From Agitococcus lubricus (lineage in GTDB: Bacteria; Pseudomonadota; Gammaproteobacteria; Pseudomonadales; Moraxellaceae), in assembly GCF_003051055.1 (NCBI RefSeq), contig NZ_QAON01000006.1:62001-126000 (forward strand): a stretch of 64,000 bases of DNA. The letters run 5' to 3'. The stretch's first letter is position 1; the number at the start of each line of letters is the position of its first letter. A program made the position numbers and the translations under genes. This document shows positions 28,351 through 38,416 of this stretch, one piece after another. The notes under the pieces were generated by a model that was not told the origin of the DNA, made no database searches, and was given only the letters and a program-made list of their open reading frames with translations.

Positions 28351-30599
28351 CTGACGGTCGTTAAGCGGCGGGCACTGATAACATTGGGTTGTTGTTCGAT
28401 TTTCGCCAACACCCGCCCCAATTGCTCTAAGGTTTTTACCTCCACGGTAATTTGCATTTGAGCTGTCCCATCTTGCTTATTTGACTGTGTATTGACGCCA
28501 GTCACATTGACATGTTCGTTGGCTAATACCCCGCTAATATCACGCAATAAGCCCGTTCTGTCCCATGCTTTGACAGCAATATTGACCGACTGAACCGCAT
28601 CTACCGTTTGCTGCCAGTGTACTTCTATCACACGTTGCGGTTCTTCTTCTTGCAAGCGTAATAAGTCGCTACAGGCACGCGCATGTACACTGACACCACG
28701 GTTATGCGTGATATATCCGACAATAGGCTCACCGGGAATCGGACGGCAACACCCCGCAATATGGGTCATAATATTATCAATACCGTCAATCACAACCCCA
28801 CTACTTTGGCCTTTTCGGCTACGACTGATAAAGTCACTGGCAGCAGGCTCAACCTCAACCGTGGGCAAGGTGTCAGCCACAAGATTAATCACTTGCGCTG
28901 GTCGAATATCGCCTGCACCAATACCCGCTAATACATCGTCGGCAGTTTTGACATTCAGACGCGTAGCAAAGTCCGATAAACTAATTGATTTATAGGTAAG
29001 GGATAAACGCGACAATTCTTTTTCTAAAATTTCGCGTCCTGCACTGATATTATTTTCGCGGTCTTGTAACTTAAACCATTGCTTAACTTTCGCCTGCGCT
29101 CTGGATGTCCCCAAATAGCCTAAACTAGGCAATAACCAATCGCGGCTGGGGCTTGCGCCTTTTTGGGTCAGAATCTCAACTTGGTCACTGGTTTGTAATT
29201 TATAGCTCAACGGGACAATACGGCCATTCACCTTTGCCCCCCGACAAGAATGGCCAATTTGCGTATGAATGCTATAAGCAAAATCTAAAGGCGTTGCTCC
29301 CGCTTGCAAATCAATGACATGCCCATCTCGAGTAAAGACATAGACGCGCTCATAACGAATGGCTCTTGTTAATTGGTCAGCCAATTCATCCATTTGTGTT
29401 TCGCCCATGTCCTCTTGCCACTCAAGGACTTGGCGTAACCATGCAATTTTACTTTCGTAACCTGTATCTTTATTACCACGCGCACCTTCTTTATAAACCC
29501 AATGTGCGCATACGCCTAATTCTGCTTCTTCGTGCATAGCCAAGGTACGAATTTGTACTTCTAAGGCTTTACCTTCTGGGCCAATCACGGCCGTATGCAA
29601 AGAGCGATAACCATTTTCTTTGGGGGTGGCAACATAATCATCAAACTCTTTGGGAATATGTTTCCACAACGAATGGACAACACCCAATGCTGCATAACAA
29701 TCTTTTATTTCGGGGACTAAGACACGTACGGCACGAATATCATACAACTCATGAAAACTGAGTTTTTTACGCTGCATTTTGCGCCATATCGAATAAATAT
29801 GTTTTGCTCGACCTTTGACCTCTGCGTAAATACCTGAGGCTGCTAAAGTCTCGCGTAATGTTTGGGTGACATTATGAATGTATTCATCGCGCTGAAGCCG
29901 TTTTTCATCTAATAAACGGGCAATATGTTTATAGGCTTCTGGTTCTAGATAGCGAAAGGATAAATCTTCTAATTCCCACTTAATATGACCAATCCCTAAA
30001 CGATGGGCTAAAGGTGCATAGATATCGAAAATTTCGCGTGCCACCCGCTTTTTACGTTCATCACTGGCATCTTTGAGTTCACGAATGGCAAAGGTACGCT
30101 CTGCTAATTTGATGAGGGCAATACGCACATCATCAATCATCGAAACCAACATTTTACGAATATTATCGAGCTGTAAATGCGACTGACTAAATTTTTGGTT
30201 ATGGTGATTGGGATTGATGACTTGACTGATGGTCGCCATGCGCAGGACACCATCAATTAAGTGCGCAATATCTTGCCCAAAGACTTTACTGATAATCTCT
30301 AAACTGGTCTTTTCTTCACGGACTGCCCGATATAACACGGCAGCGACTAAGGATTCTTGGTCTAACTTTAAGTCAGCCAAAATATCGGCCATTGCCAAAC
30401 CCGTTAAGAAGCTGCTGGTACGCATACTCCACGAATGTTCACGGTCATAGGTTTCATCGGCTTCTTTGGCAAACAAACACGCTTTTTTGAGAACGTCTGG
30501 CGAGTGTAAATCGACACGTACCGCAATACGATTCAACCAACGTTCCAAATCGACTTGTCCATCGGCTTGTAATGGATAATCTTCGCGGACCTTCACCAT
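28347..30599 (-). CDS. relA: (p)ppGpp synthetase RelA
   Basis: I choose ATG 30599 (750 residues) because GGAG lies 6 bases upstream; ATG 30611 would precede the RBS. The synthetase domain is at about 245-355 (DDYVATPKENGYRSLHTAV), TGS at 418-478 (VFTRDGHVIDLQAGATPLDFAY) and ACT at 672-750. The N-terminal pseudo-hydrolase has LYRAVREE where SpoT has the HD metal site, so it cannot hydrolyse ppGpp. This makes it a monofunctional RelA that responds to stalled ribosomes. A separate SpoT would be expected elsewhere. It is followed by a 3'-overlapping convergent ptsP. Confidence 0.94.
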   Translation of the reverse strand: MVKVREDYPLQADGQVDLERWLNRIAVRVDLHSPDVLKKACLFAKEADETYDREHSWSMRTSSFLTGLAMADILADLKLDQESLVAAVLYRAVREEKTSLEIISKVFGQDIAHLIDGVLRMATISQVINPNHHNQKFSQSHLQLDNIRKMLVSMIDDVRIALIKLAERTFAIRELKDASDERKKRVAREIFDIYAPLAHRLGIGHIKWELEDLSFRYLEPEAYKHIARLLDEKRLQRDEYIHNVTQTLRETLAASGIYAEVKGRAKHIYSIWRKMQRKKLSFHELYDIRAVRVLVPEIKDCYAALGVVHSLWKHIPKEFDDYVATPKENGYRSLHTAVIGPEGKALEVQIRTLAMHEEAELGVCAHWVYKEGARGNKDTGYESKIAWLRQVLEWQEDMGETQMDELADQLTRAIRYERVYVFTRDGHVIDLQAGATPLDFAYSIHTQIGHSCRGAKVNGRIVPLSYKLQTSDQVEILTQKGASPSRDWLLPSLGYLGTSRAQAKVKQWFKLQDRENNISAGREILEKELSRLSLTYKSISLSDFATRLNVKTADDVLAGIGAGDIRPAQVINLVADTLPTVEVEPAASDFISRSRKGQSSGVVIDGIDNIMTHIAGCCRPIPGEPIVGYITHNRGVSVHARACSDLLRLQEEEPQRVIEVHWQQTVDAVQSVNIAVKAWDRTGLLRDISGVLANEHVNVTGVNTQSNKQDGTAQMQITVEVKTLEQLGRVLAKIEQQPNVISARRLTTVS

Positions 30600-30672
30600 A
30601 GATAACTCCATTGCACACGAGCGCAGGCAGTCTAAGACGCATTTGCTCAGAGGCTCATCAGTATTCCGCTTA

Positions 30673-30710
30673 GGGGCTTGATATTCGGGTTATAAGCGGA
30701 TATCAACCCC
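30673..30710 (-). other. Stem-loop between rlmD and relA
   Basis: GGGG-c-TTGATAT (30673-30684) and ATATCAA-CCCC (30700-30710) pair over 11 bp with one bulge around a 15-base loop. It lies after the rlmD stop and ahead of relA. No T-run follows on the minus strand, so it is either a weak terminator or part of the relA leader. Confidence 0.4.
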
Positions 30711-30762
30711 CTCACAATTCAACATAGCATTAGCGTGCTATCGTCAACTAATAGCCTGTGGT

Positions 30763-32100
30763 TTAGGCTTTCACAAACAATGCAATAGATTCTACATGGG
30801 CAGTATGGGTAAACATATCCATCACCCCTGCGCTAACTAAAGTATACCCAGCTTTGGCTAATTCGGCAGCATCGCGGGCTAAGGTCGCAGGATTACATGA
30901 CACATAGACAATACGTTTAGCACCAAAATTAGGTAAATACTTGACCACTTCTAATGCGCCAGAACGTGGTGGGTCAATCAACAAGGCATCAAAGCCCTCT
31001 TTTGCCCATGGTTGATGGGAGAAGTCTGCCGTTAAATCTTGTGCATAAAAACTGACATTGGTCAGTTGATTGTATTGCGCATTTTCATAACCGCGTTCCA
31101 CCATGGCGGCATCGCCTTCGACACCAATCACCTGCTGCGCGCGTGTAGCCAGTGGCAAGGTAAAGTTACCTAAGCCACAAAATAAATCGAGTATCCGCTC
31201 GTGGGGCTGAGGGTCTAGTAAGTCAACAGCCAGTTTGACCATTTGTTGATTAATCGCCGCATTGACTTGTGTAAAGTCGAGCGGATAAAAACGCATTGTG
31301 AGGCCAAAGTCTGGCAGGCTATAGTGCAAGCGGTCTTCGCCGATAGGCGGATACACACGATGCACCGTGTCGTAACCTTGGGGCTGTAAATAACATTGCC
31401 AATCACGCTGCTGGCAAAAATCAATTAAGGCTTGCTGGTCAGTGTCAGTTAATGGGCTCATGTGCCTAAAAATGAGTGCAACACGGTCGTCGCCTGCAGC
31501 GACTTCCACTTGTGGAATATCTTCTTTAGCCGTTAGGCCATTGATTAAGGCGCGTAATGGCATGATGGCCTGTCCTAAACGCGGGTCAAGGACAGCACAT
31601 TGGGTCAATTCTGCTAAATAATTAGAGCCTTTTTCTCTAAAGCCTACCAATAGGCTGTCTTTTTTGATAACAAAACGTACACCCAAACGCGCCTTACGAC
31701 GATAGCCAGCGTGTTGCTGCGCTGTTAAAGGTGGCAGCCATGTTTGTGGCTGTAGATGTGCAAACTGCTTAAACTGTTCGGATAATACCGTTTGTTTTAA
31801 TTGAATTTGCGCTGACGGCTCAATATGTTGTAAAGAGCATCCCCCACAAACCCCAAAATGTGGACACGGCGGTGTGACACGTAAAGGTGAGGCCTCATGT
31901 ACAGTGACCGTATCTGCTTCACTGTATTTACTCCGTACTAATGTAATTTTGGCATCAACAGATTCGCCCGTTAATGCACCTTCGACAAAAACGACCTTAT
32001 CTTGATAATGTGCCACGCCACGGCCATCATGAGTGAGGCCTGTAATCGTTAACGAGACAGGCTCTTGTTGTTTCAAACGCTCACGTTGCTTTCTATTCAT
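30763..32100 (-). CDS. rlmD: 23S rRNA (uracil-1939-C5)-methyltransferase RlmD
   Basis: The 445-residue protein has an N-terminal TRAM domain (about residues 13-70) and then CPHFGVCGGC, whose cysteines at 79, 85 and 88 with the Cys of LTQCAVLD (near 170) bind a [4Fe-4S] cluster. The SAM methyltransferase part shows ILDLFCGLGNFTLPLA, LIDPPRSGA and the catalytic Cys in VYVSCNPATLARD. It converts U1939 of 23S rRNA to m5U. Its start overlaps the end of the upstream exonuclease gene by 8 bases, so translation is coupled. The gene order with relA downstream is as in Pseudomonas. Confidence 0.95.
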   Translation of the reverse strand: MNRKQRERLKQQEPVSLTITGLTHDGRGVAHYQDKVVFVEGALTGESVDAKITLVRSKYSEADTVTVHEASPLRVTPPCPHFGVCGGCSLQHIEPSAQIQLKQTVLSEQFKQFAHLQPQTWLPPLTAQQHAGYRRKARLGVRFVIKKDSLLVGFREKGSNYLAELTQCAVLDPRLGQAIMPLRALINGLTAKEDIPQVEVAAGDDRVALIFRHMSPLTDTDQQALIDFCQQRDWQCYLQPQGYDTVHRVYPPIGEDRLHYSLPDFGLTMRFYPLDFTQVNAAINQQMVKLAVDLLDPQPHERILDLFCGLGNFTLPLATRAQQVIGVEGDAAMVERGYENAQYNQLTNVSFYAQDLTADFSHQPWAKEGFDALLIDPPRSGALEVVKYLPNFGAKRIVYVSCNPATLARDAAELAKAGYTLVSAGVMDMFTHTAHVESIALFVKA

Positions 32101-32899
32101 TCGTCTCTACTTCTTGCTCTTGCCATACCGCTAAAAATTGCAATAAATGGGGCTTTTGACTACTGGCTAAATGATGTTTTAATAGGGTGATTTCTTGTTG
32201 ATATTGTGGCTTCATTAGTTCGCCACGTAACAACTGAAAACGTAAATAAATCAACCATGTATTCAAAACATCGGTTTCACAATAATGGCGAATATCGGCA
32301 AGACGTCCTGCTTGATATGCGCCATAGACTTGACTGCCGTCCATGCCGAGTTTGCCTGGAAACCCCAAAAAACTGGCCATTTGGTCGAGTGGTTGTGCAG
32401 CACGTGCCTGATACAAGGATAAAATATCCATCAGGTCGATATGACGCATATGATAACGATTAATATAGTTATTATAACGGTACTCTTTATAGTGGTCGCC
32501 CAGCTCCCAATACATCGGCGCTGTCAACTCATGTAACATGGCGCGATAATGCAGAACGGGCAAATCAAAACTGCTGCCATTCCATGACACCAAACATAAA
32601 TCGTATTTATCAATAGCGGTAAAAAAGCGCTTAATCATCTCTGATTCACTGGCATTTTCCTCACCCAGCGACCACACTCTGACGCTGTCACCTAAGCGTA
32701 AGACCACAGAAATACAGACTATTTTGTGTAAATGGTGTCTAAAAAAATCCGAACCGCCTGTTTCTTGACGACGCATATTTTGCAGTGCCTCGTAGGCTTC
32801 GGCATCGGATAGGCTGGTTAAACCATACAATTTTTTAGCTTTGCTAATATCAGGAATGGTTTCTATATCAAAAACTAAGGTGGCTTTTTCTCTGTACAT
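32093..32899 (-). CDS. Predicted 3'-5' exonuclease related to the PolB exonuclease domain
   Basis: The 268-residue protein begins with VFDIETIPD near residue 9 (Exo I, Asp-Glu metal ligands). It continues with LVSWNGSSFDLPVLHYRA (Exo II) and IRHYCETDVLNTWLIYLRF (Exo III region). This is the DNA_pol_B_exo2 family, a DnaQ-like fold whose members degrade single-stranded DNA or RNA; the cellular role is not established. It overlaps rlmD by 8 bases. The next gene upstream, cysM, is 168 bases away on the same strand, so this gene may start its own transcript. Confidence 0.88.
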   Translation of the reverse strand: MYREKATLVFDIETIPDISKAKKLYGLTSLSDAEAYEALQNMRRQETGGSDFFRHHLHKIVCISVVLRLGDSVRVWSLGEENASESEMIKRFFTAIDKYDLCLVSWNGSSFDLPVLHYRAMLHELTAPMYWELGDHYKEYRYNNYINRYHMRHIDLMDILSLYQARAAQPLDQMASFLGFPGKLGMDGSQVYGAYQAGRLADIRHYCETDVLNTWLIYLRFQLLRGELMKPQYQQEITLLKHHLASSQKPHLLQFLAVWQEQEVETNE

Positions 32900-33067
32900 G
32901 ATTGCGCTCCCTATTCACAGTTTGGCTTTTTGTGGCTTAAGCTACGTTATATCCCTGATTATTTGCCTATGGCTGTATTTATCATCCTGTATTTGTCACG
33001 TATTCATAACAAACAGACGATGAGCGTATCGGGCTAGCCGATAAAACGATAGTAAGTGCAACATAAA

Positions 33068-33961
33068 TTATTGACTAAATAAGCCCGTCGATAAATAACG
33101 GTCGCCTCTATCACAGACAATCGCGACCATGACTGCGTTTTGTACTTGCTCGGCTAATTGTAGCATTGCCCATACTGAACCGCCTGAAGATACACCTGCA
33201 CAAATGCCTTCATAACGGGCTAAATCGCGCATGGTTTGTTCGGCAGCTTGTTGTGGAATATCAATAATACGGTCGACACGCGTGGCATCAAAAATGGTCG
33301 GCAAATAGGCTTGTGGCCAACGACGAATTCCTGCAATTTGCGCCCCATCTGCGGGCTGTAAACCAATAATTTCAATGGCAGGATTTTGCTCTTTTAGAAA
33401 GCGCGACACCCCCATAATGGTGCCTGTTGTCCCCATTGAGCTGATAAAATGCGTGACTTTACCGTCTGTATCACGCCAAATCTCTGGGCCTGTGCCTTCA
33501 TAATGTGCAATCGGATTATCAGGATTGCCAAATTGATTTAAGACAATCCCTTTACCTTCGGCTTGCATTTTGAGTGCTAAATCACGAGCGCCTTCCATGC
33601 CCGATTTTTGTGATACTTCAATTAAGGTTGCGCCGTAAGCTGCCATTGCATCTTTACGTTCTTGGCTCATGTGGTCAGGCATAATCAAAATCATCTGATA
33701 GCCTTTCATTGCTGCTACCATCGCTAAGGCAATCCCTGTGTTACCACTGGTTGCTTCAATCAGCGTGTCACCCACTTTAATTTGACCACGCGCTTCTGCA
33801 CGAGTAATCATGCTCAAGGCAGGACGGTCTTTGACTGAGCCCGCAGGATTATTGCCTTCTAATTTCACTAAGAGGGTATTGCCTGTTTGTGCCCCTAAAC
33901 GTTGTAAACGGACTAAGGGTGTATTTCCAACACACTCCGCTAAGCTCATAATTGGCATCAT
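33068..33961 (-). CDS. cysM: Cysteine synthase B (O-acetylserine sulfhydrylase B)
   Basis: The 297-residue protein has the PLP lysine in NNPAGSVKDRPALSM (Lys44 counting from ATG 33961), the substrate loop EATSGNTGIAL, the phosphate-binding loop SSMGTTGTIMG, and the C-terminal GVSSGGSVWAM. CysM makes cysteine from O-acetylserine and sulfide or thiosulfate. It starts with two consecutive ATGs; GAGGG lies 4 bases before the first and 7 before the second. It is divergent from the gacS gene over 219 bases, a neighbourhood conserved in pseudomonads. A short hairpin-like repeat lies after its stop, but no clear terminator. Confidence 0.95.
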   Translation of the reverse strand: MMPIMSLAECVGNTPLVRLQRLGAQTGNTLLVKLEGNNPAGSVKDRPALSMITRAEARGQIKVGDTLIEATSGNTGIALAMVAAMKGYQMILIMPDHMSQERKDAMAAYGATLIEVSQKSGMEGARDLALKMQAEGKGIVLNQFGNPDNPIAHYEGTGPEIWRDTDGKVTHFISSMGTTGTIMGVSRFLKEQNPAIEIIGLQPADGAQIAGIRRWPQAYLPTIFDATRVDRIIDIPQQAAEQTMRDLARYEGICAGVSSGGSVWAMLQLAEQVQNAVMVAIVCDRGDRYLSTGLFSQ

Positions 33962-34180
33962 TCAGCCCTCTCACCAAATTAGGCGGCGATTGTAAATCAC
34001 TCTGCCTAGAATGCTGAGCTTTATTTTTTATCCCAAGAAAAGACTTGGTTTATTTGCTGTTTTTTTAAGCATTACTGGCCAAAATGCAAGGATTATAGGC
34101 ATAATAAAACCGCGCATCCTCTAAAAATAATCTCTTTCGCAACCAAATTCGTCACGTTAACAAGTCCCCAATGAGACAAC

Positions 34181-36931
34181 ATGAAAACAGTCAGCCTACA
34201 TTCGCGTCTATTATTAGCATCCATGATTCCAACCGCCCTATTCATGGTCATTTTTTCAATCATTGTGGTTTCTTTTCGCTTTCAAGATATCGACTCACTC
34301 AAAACCGAAACAGGCGCTATTTTATTGGGGCGTTACAGTGTTGAACTCAATCAAATCAGTGAAAATCAATGGGCTACACTCTTACAACATGCCCTAGAAG
34401 AACCCAATCTTCGTTCGATTAGCCTTGTGAATCATCAAGGTCAAATGATTCACCATGCAGGACCGCAATTGAGTTACCCTCTCGCCAATATTCAATTACC
34501 TAATAACCAAAAAAGTAGTGACTACAACCACATTCAACAGGGTGCTACCGATATTTTTATTAAAGCGACCAATCAACATATTCAACAGCCATTATGGTTA
34601 TTAATCGAACTAAATCCTAACTACTTTACAATTGCTCGTTATGAAGCCCTCATTGGCGTCACGATTACTGCTTTTGGTTTAATTACGATTTTGATGTTAT
34701 TGATTAGCGGCGGGATTAGACGTTGGTTAGAACCTATCAAACGTATTAGCCAACAAATTAAGAGTATTGATAGTCAATCATTACACAAACGTATCAATAG
34801 TAAATCGGTGGGTGATTTGGCATTGCTTGAAGAAGTCTTAAATGACTTTTTACAAGTAATGGAAAAAGAACATGAAGAATTAAAACATTCGATTGAGCAG
34901 GCGAATGCCGACTTAAATGAAAGTTTAGAAACAATGGAAGTGCAAAATATTGAATTACGGATGGCGCGTAATGAAGCGATTGAAGGTAATCGTGTCAAAT
35001 CAGCCTTTTTAGCGAATATTAGCCATGAACTACGCACACCACTCAATAGTATTAACGGCTTTACCCAAGTCTTATTAAAAATGCAACTGGCGAGTAAACA
35101 ACGCGACTGTGTAGAAACCATTCAAAAATCTTCCAATAACTTATTAGCTATTATTAACGACGTGTTAGATTTTTCCAAAATTGAGGCAGGTAAATTTTCC
35201 TTAGATAAACAACCCTTGTTACTTGAAGAAGTTATTTTTGATGTATTGGAAAGTTTATCACCACAAGCCGAACAAAAAGGCCTAGAACAAATTGCCTTTA
35301 TTTATGATGATGTCCCCAAAAAAGTGATGGGCGACGCCCTACGGCTCAAACAAGTACTCACCAATTTAGTCAGTAATGCCATCAAATTTACCCCCAGCGG
35401 TGAAGTCGTTGTCAGGGTTATGTTAGAGGATACACGCCCTACCCATCATTTAATTCGTATTAGTATTACAGATACAGGCATTGGTTTATCGGAAGCGGCT
35501 AAAAATGATTTATTTAAAGCCTTTCAACAAGGTAATCCCTCAGTGAGTCGTCAATTTGGCGGAACAGGTTTGGGCTTAGCGATTTCTAAAAATATTGTCA
35601 AACTGATGGAAGGCGAAATTAGTTTTGAGACCCAACAAGAAAAAGGCTCAACGTTTTGGTTTACCTTTAAGGCGGGGCTTTGTCAGGACGACAGTGCGCA
35701 TCTGATTAACTTAAAAGATAAAAAAGTACTCACCCTAGAAAGCCACGAAAAAAATGCACAACTCCTCAAAGCTAGTTTATATGCCGCACATGCCGACATG
35801 CGTGTCGTCAGCGAATGGCCAGAATTGATAGAGGCATTAACGGATAGCTATGATGTGGTTATCCTCAACGGTAAACTCTTAAATACCGAAACACTGCCCT
35901 ATTTACAGCGTATTCGCCAGCGTTTTAGTGGCTTTATCATTATGTTTACAGGCATTACTGACCACAATTTAGAAGAGGCAGAATTACAACAGCTACAAAT
36001 TCATAGTCTGACTAAACCCATTAGACCCCGTAATTTATTGAGTCTATTAGCGCATGGTTTTTTAACCGCTAAACTTAATCCGCAGCCCTCCAACACAAGT
36101 CTCCCGCGTCTTATTCCTGACTTACACATCCTTGCGGTAGACGACCATCCCTTAAATCTGAAGTTAGTATGTACCTTACTCAACGACTTAGGCATTAAAG
36201 TCAGCGCAGCCGAAAATGGCCAACAAGCCGTAGAAATGGCGAAAAAAGAGCACTTTGATTTAATATTTATGGATATTCAAATGCCTGATATGTCGGGTTT
36301 AGAGGCAACAAAACTGATTAGACAACAGGAACAAGATGGCCAACATGTGCCCATCATTGCTTTGACAGCACATGCCTTAGCCGATGAAAAAGAAAATATG
36401 TTAGCACAAGGCATGAACGACTACCTGACCAAACCCTTACAAGAAAACCAACTGATTTATATGATAGAAAACTGGACAGGTAAACTCTTACGCAGCAATA
36501 CAACACAGACTCAGATAAGCCTACAAAAAAAACATGTCCCAACATTGGCACTGGTAGATAAGCAAGAGTGTATTAAACTCGCGGCGGGAAAAATTGATTT
36601 AGCACAAGATATGCTGAATATGTTACTCAAAGGCTTAGACAGCCAACGCGAGCGACTGATTAAATCTTATCAAGAACATAACCTACCTGCACTACTGGCA
36701 CATACCCATTATTTACATGGAGCGACACGTTATTGTGGTGTACCTCGTTTGCGTACCAGTACACAAGCATTAGAGACGCATCTTAAAATGGCACTCAAGC
36801 AGGATACCTTAGCGACCATACCTGAGGTTGTGAGGCAGCATTTAGAGCATTTATTGACCGTGATTGATGAGTTGATTGACTGGCGAGATAGCCATGATGC
36901 GAATTTTATACTCCATACAACAGTATCCTGA
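34181..36931 (+). CDS. gacS: Hybrid sensor histidine kinase GacS/BarA
   Basis: The 916-residue protein matches BarA/GacS in length and order. TM1 is at about 10-33, with a periplasmic loop to about 155, TM2 at 156-177 and HAMP at 178-232. The H-box SHELRTPLN has His282; the N-box LVSNAIKF is near 396 and G-boxes DTGIG and GGTGLGL near 431 and 460. A weak pseudo-receiver covers 514-630, and the true receiver has Asp698 in FMDIQMPDMSG. The HPt domain has phospho-His846 in HYLHGATRYCGVPR. The pathway runs His to Asp to HPt to a GacA-type regulator and then to Rsm small RNAs. No gacA is present in the window. It diverges from cysM. Confidence 0.93.
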   Translation: MKTVSLHSRLLLASMIPTALFMVIFSIIVVSFRFQDIDSLKTETGAILLGRYSVELNQISENQWATLLQHALEEPNLRSISLVNHQGQMIHHAGPQLSYPLANIQLPNNQKSSDYNHIQQGATDIFIKATNQHIQQPLWLLIELNPNYFTIARYEALIGVTITAFGLITILMLLISGGIRRWLEPIKRISQQIKSIDSQSLHKRINSKSVGDLALLEEVLNDFLQVMEKEHEELKHSIEQANADLNESLETMEVQNIELRMARNEAIEGNRVKSAFLANISHELRTPLNSINGFTQVLLKMQLASKQRDCVETIQKSSNNLLAIINDVLDFSKIEAGKFSLDKQPLLLEEVIFDVLESLSPQAEQKGLEQIAFIYDDVPKKVMGDALRLKQVLTNLVSNAIKFTPSGEVVVRVMLEDTRPTHHLIRISITDTGIGLSEAAKNDLFKAFQQGNPSVSRQFGGTGLGLAISKNIVKLMEGEISFETQQEKGSTFWFTFKAGLCQDDSAHLINLKDKKVLTLESHEKNAQLLKASLYAAHADMRVVSEWPELIEALTDSYDVVILNGKLLNTETLPYLQRIRQRFSGFIIMFTGITDHNLEEAELQQLQIHSLTKPIRPRNLLSLLAHGFLTAKLNPQPSNTSLPRLIPDLHILAVDDHPLNLKLVCTLLNDLGIKVSAAENGQQAVEMAKKEHFDLIFMDIQMPDMSGLEATKLIRQQEQDGQHVPIIALTAHALADEKENMLAQGMNDYLTKPLQENQLIYMIENWTGKLLRSNTTQTQISLQKKHVPTLALVDKQECIKLAAGKIDLAQDMLNMLLKGLDSQRERLIKSYQEHNLPALLAHTHYLHGATRYCGVPRLRTSTQALETHLKMALKQDTLATIPEVVRQHLEHLLTVIDELIDWRDSHDANFILHTTVS

Positions 36932-37358
36932 GCTTAGGGTCTGTTGGCGCTTTCTCTGATTGAGTGCTCATACAACTTAATTTGAAACAGGTATTCTTTA
37001 GGTGTATTACGATATGCCCATGACCTTACTCGCTAAGGCCAATAAAAAAGATACAACTATTAACTTGAGAGAGTGCCTAATTTATAATAGGCGGCAATAT
37101 TGTGGCTTTTAGTCAGCGATTTAGACTATCAGAGTACGTCATTAAGCATAGCTATGCTCTGAAGACCCGCCTTATTAAAGGGAAATGCTCGGATAGAAAT
37201 GGGGTATCTTATAGGCTATGTGGCAGACAATAACAAAATAAAACAGAGTTTTGCGTTGTAAATTTAGCATTTTTGAAACCAGTTGGTTCTTTCATACTGC
37301 ATTTACGAGTAATATTCGAGCCATTGATGCGGGTCTTAAAAAAATAATGGGGAATTTT
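36932..37358. other. Intergenic region of 427 bases, possible insertion-sequence remnant
   Basis: No intact gene is seen between gacS and the lipoprotein gene. Close to the gacS stop, GGGTCTGTTGG at 36937-36947 resembles a transposon end. On the minus strand a short frame ends right against it (last residues ...YEHSIRESANRP then stop), as the C-terminus of an element's protein might. The rest is AT-rich with small inverted repeats. It may be an IS remnant, but no family can be named. Confidence 0.3.
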
Positions 37359-38105
37359 ATGAACGGCTTCAGATTAGGATTGTCGTTACTGAGCTTAGCT
37401 GCCTTAGCAGCATGTAGTACACCACAAAAAATCATTCACCCAGTCAGTAATCCAGAGTTGACACAGCTACGCGGACATATCGACCACCTGATTGATAACT
37501 ATCGTCCACGCGGCTTTAGTATTGGCTCTTATCTAATGCCGACGGAAGGTGGTTTATTCCAACCTGTGCCTGTGACAGATGCTCGAAACGCGATTGTCTA
37601 TATTTATCGACCATCCAGTGCATGGAATAAAGAAGAAGTCATTTCACCGAGTTTATTTCTTAATGGTCGTCGTTTACATGGTATTCGTGACGGCTCTTAT
37701 TATTGGATGGAGTTACCTGCGGGCGAGTATGATTTTGCCGCTCGCCGACCGATTGGCCCTGTCTATTTAACTTATATTTTTAAGACAAAACTGCGTGTTA
37801 CGGGTGGTAAGTCTTATTTCTTTCGTTACGATGAGGAAAACTTTCGTCCACAACCCGACAGCAGTTTGGGGTTGATGAAAGAAAAATACTTAACTGAACT
37901 GCCTGAAGCGATGGCTATTAAAGAGATTCGTGAAACACGTTTAGATAAACCAGGCTGGGCATTTGCCACACCGACACAAACACGCTGGAAACCATTTGAC
38001 CTGTATCCAGACGGAGAGCATCCTGTCCCAGAAGAGCGTTTACAACAACAACGCGATATACAAGTTGAAAAACAAGTCTTGATGTGGAAACCCACTACGT
38101 GGTAA
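37359..38105 (+). CDS. DUF2846-like outer lipoprotein
   Basis: I choose ATG 37359 (248 residues), with GGGGAA 4-5 bases upstream. Its leader MNGFRLGLSLLSLAALAAC ends in a lipobox (LAAC), so the Cys is the likely lipidation site. An upstream start at 37251 would lose the leader. The domain around residues 75-175 (AIVYIYRPSSAW, FLNGRRLHGIRDGSYYWMELPAGEYDF, VTGGKSYFFRYD) is typical of DUF2846, a beta-sandwich found in small lipoproteins of unknown role. The 3' end overlaps the next gene by 22 bases. It likely heads a three-gene transcript. Confidence 0.83.
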   Translation: MNGFRLGLSLLSLAALAACSTPQKIIHPVSNPELTQLRGHIDHLIDNYRPRGFSIGSYLMPTEGGLFQPVPVTDARNAIVYIYRPSSAWNKEEVISPSLFLNGRRLHGIRDGSYYWMELPAGEYDFAARRPIGPVYLTYIFKTKLRVTGGKSYFFRYDEENFRPQPDSSLGLMKEKYLTELPEAMAIKEIRETRLDKPGWAFATPTQTRWKPFDLYPDGEHPVPEERLQQQRDIQVEKQVLMWKPTTW

Positions 38106-38416
38106 AGAATCAAGCCGAGCCAAGAATTGTTATCTCATTATGGCTAGTCGTTTTAGATGTCCTCGGACTAGCCATCATGGGGGTGGGGATTGCAGAGCAA
38201 CTTGGCCGAGTGCACGTATTAACATCCGTTTGGCCACATCCTTATGCGGGCGCAGTATTGATGGTAATTGGGGTAGCATTCATGCTGCCCCTTTTATTAT
38301 CGATTCTTAAGGGTGTACAACGTGTTAAACAAGCCGATCAGGTATGGCTACAACAATTGCCAGTAGAGTTACAAAAGAAATTAACGGAGCGAGTGAAGAA
38401 TGAATCTCGAAAATAA
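38084..38416 (+). CDS. Small inner-membrane protein, 110 aa
   Basis: I do not recognise the family. Two hydrophobic spans are visible, roughly residues 16-38 ([22 protein letters not shown]) and 55-76 ([22 protein letters not shown]). A basic, charged C-terminal tail follows. The first start is GTG at 38084, overlapping the lipoprotein gene by 22 bases; GTG at 38099 is an alternative. It ends inside the next gene (overlap 17 bases). The nested overlaps imply coupled translation with both neighbours. Confidence 0.65.
   Translation: METHYVVKNQAEPRIVISLWLVVLDVLGLAIMGVGIAEQLGRVHVLTSVWPHPYAGAVLMVIGVAFMLPLLLSILKGVQRVKQADQVWLQQLPVELQKKLTERVKNESRK

Noticed and set aside
28347-30599. SpoT rather than RelA
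   Set aside because: The HD metal site is replaced by LYRAVREE, so the hydrolase half is inactive, which fits RelA.
34181-36931. A RetS/TorS-type or orphan kinase instead of GacS
   Set aside because: The domain order TM-HAMP-HK-pseudoREC-REC-HPt and the neighbour cysM-rlmD-relA fit GacS/BarA better.
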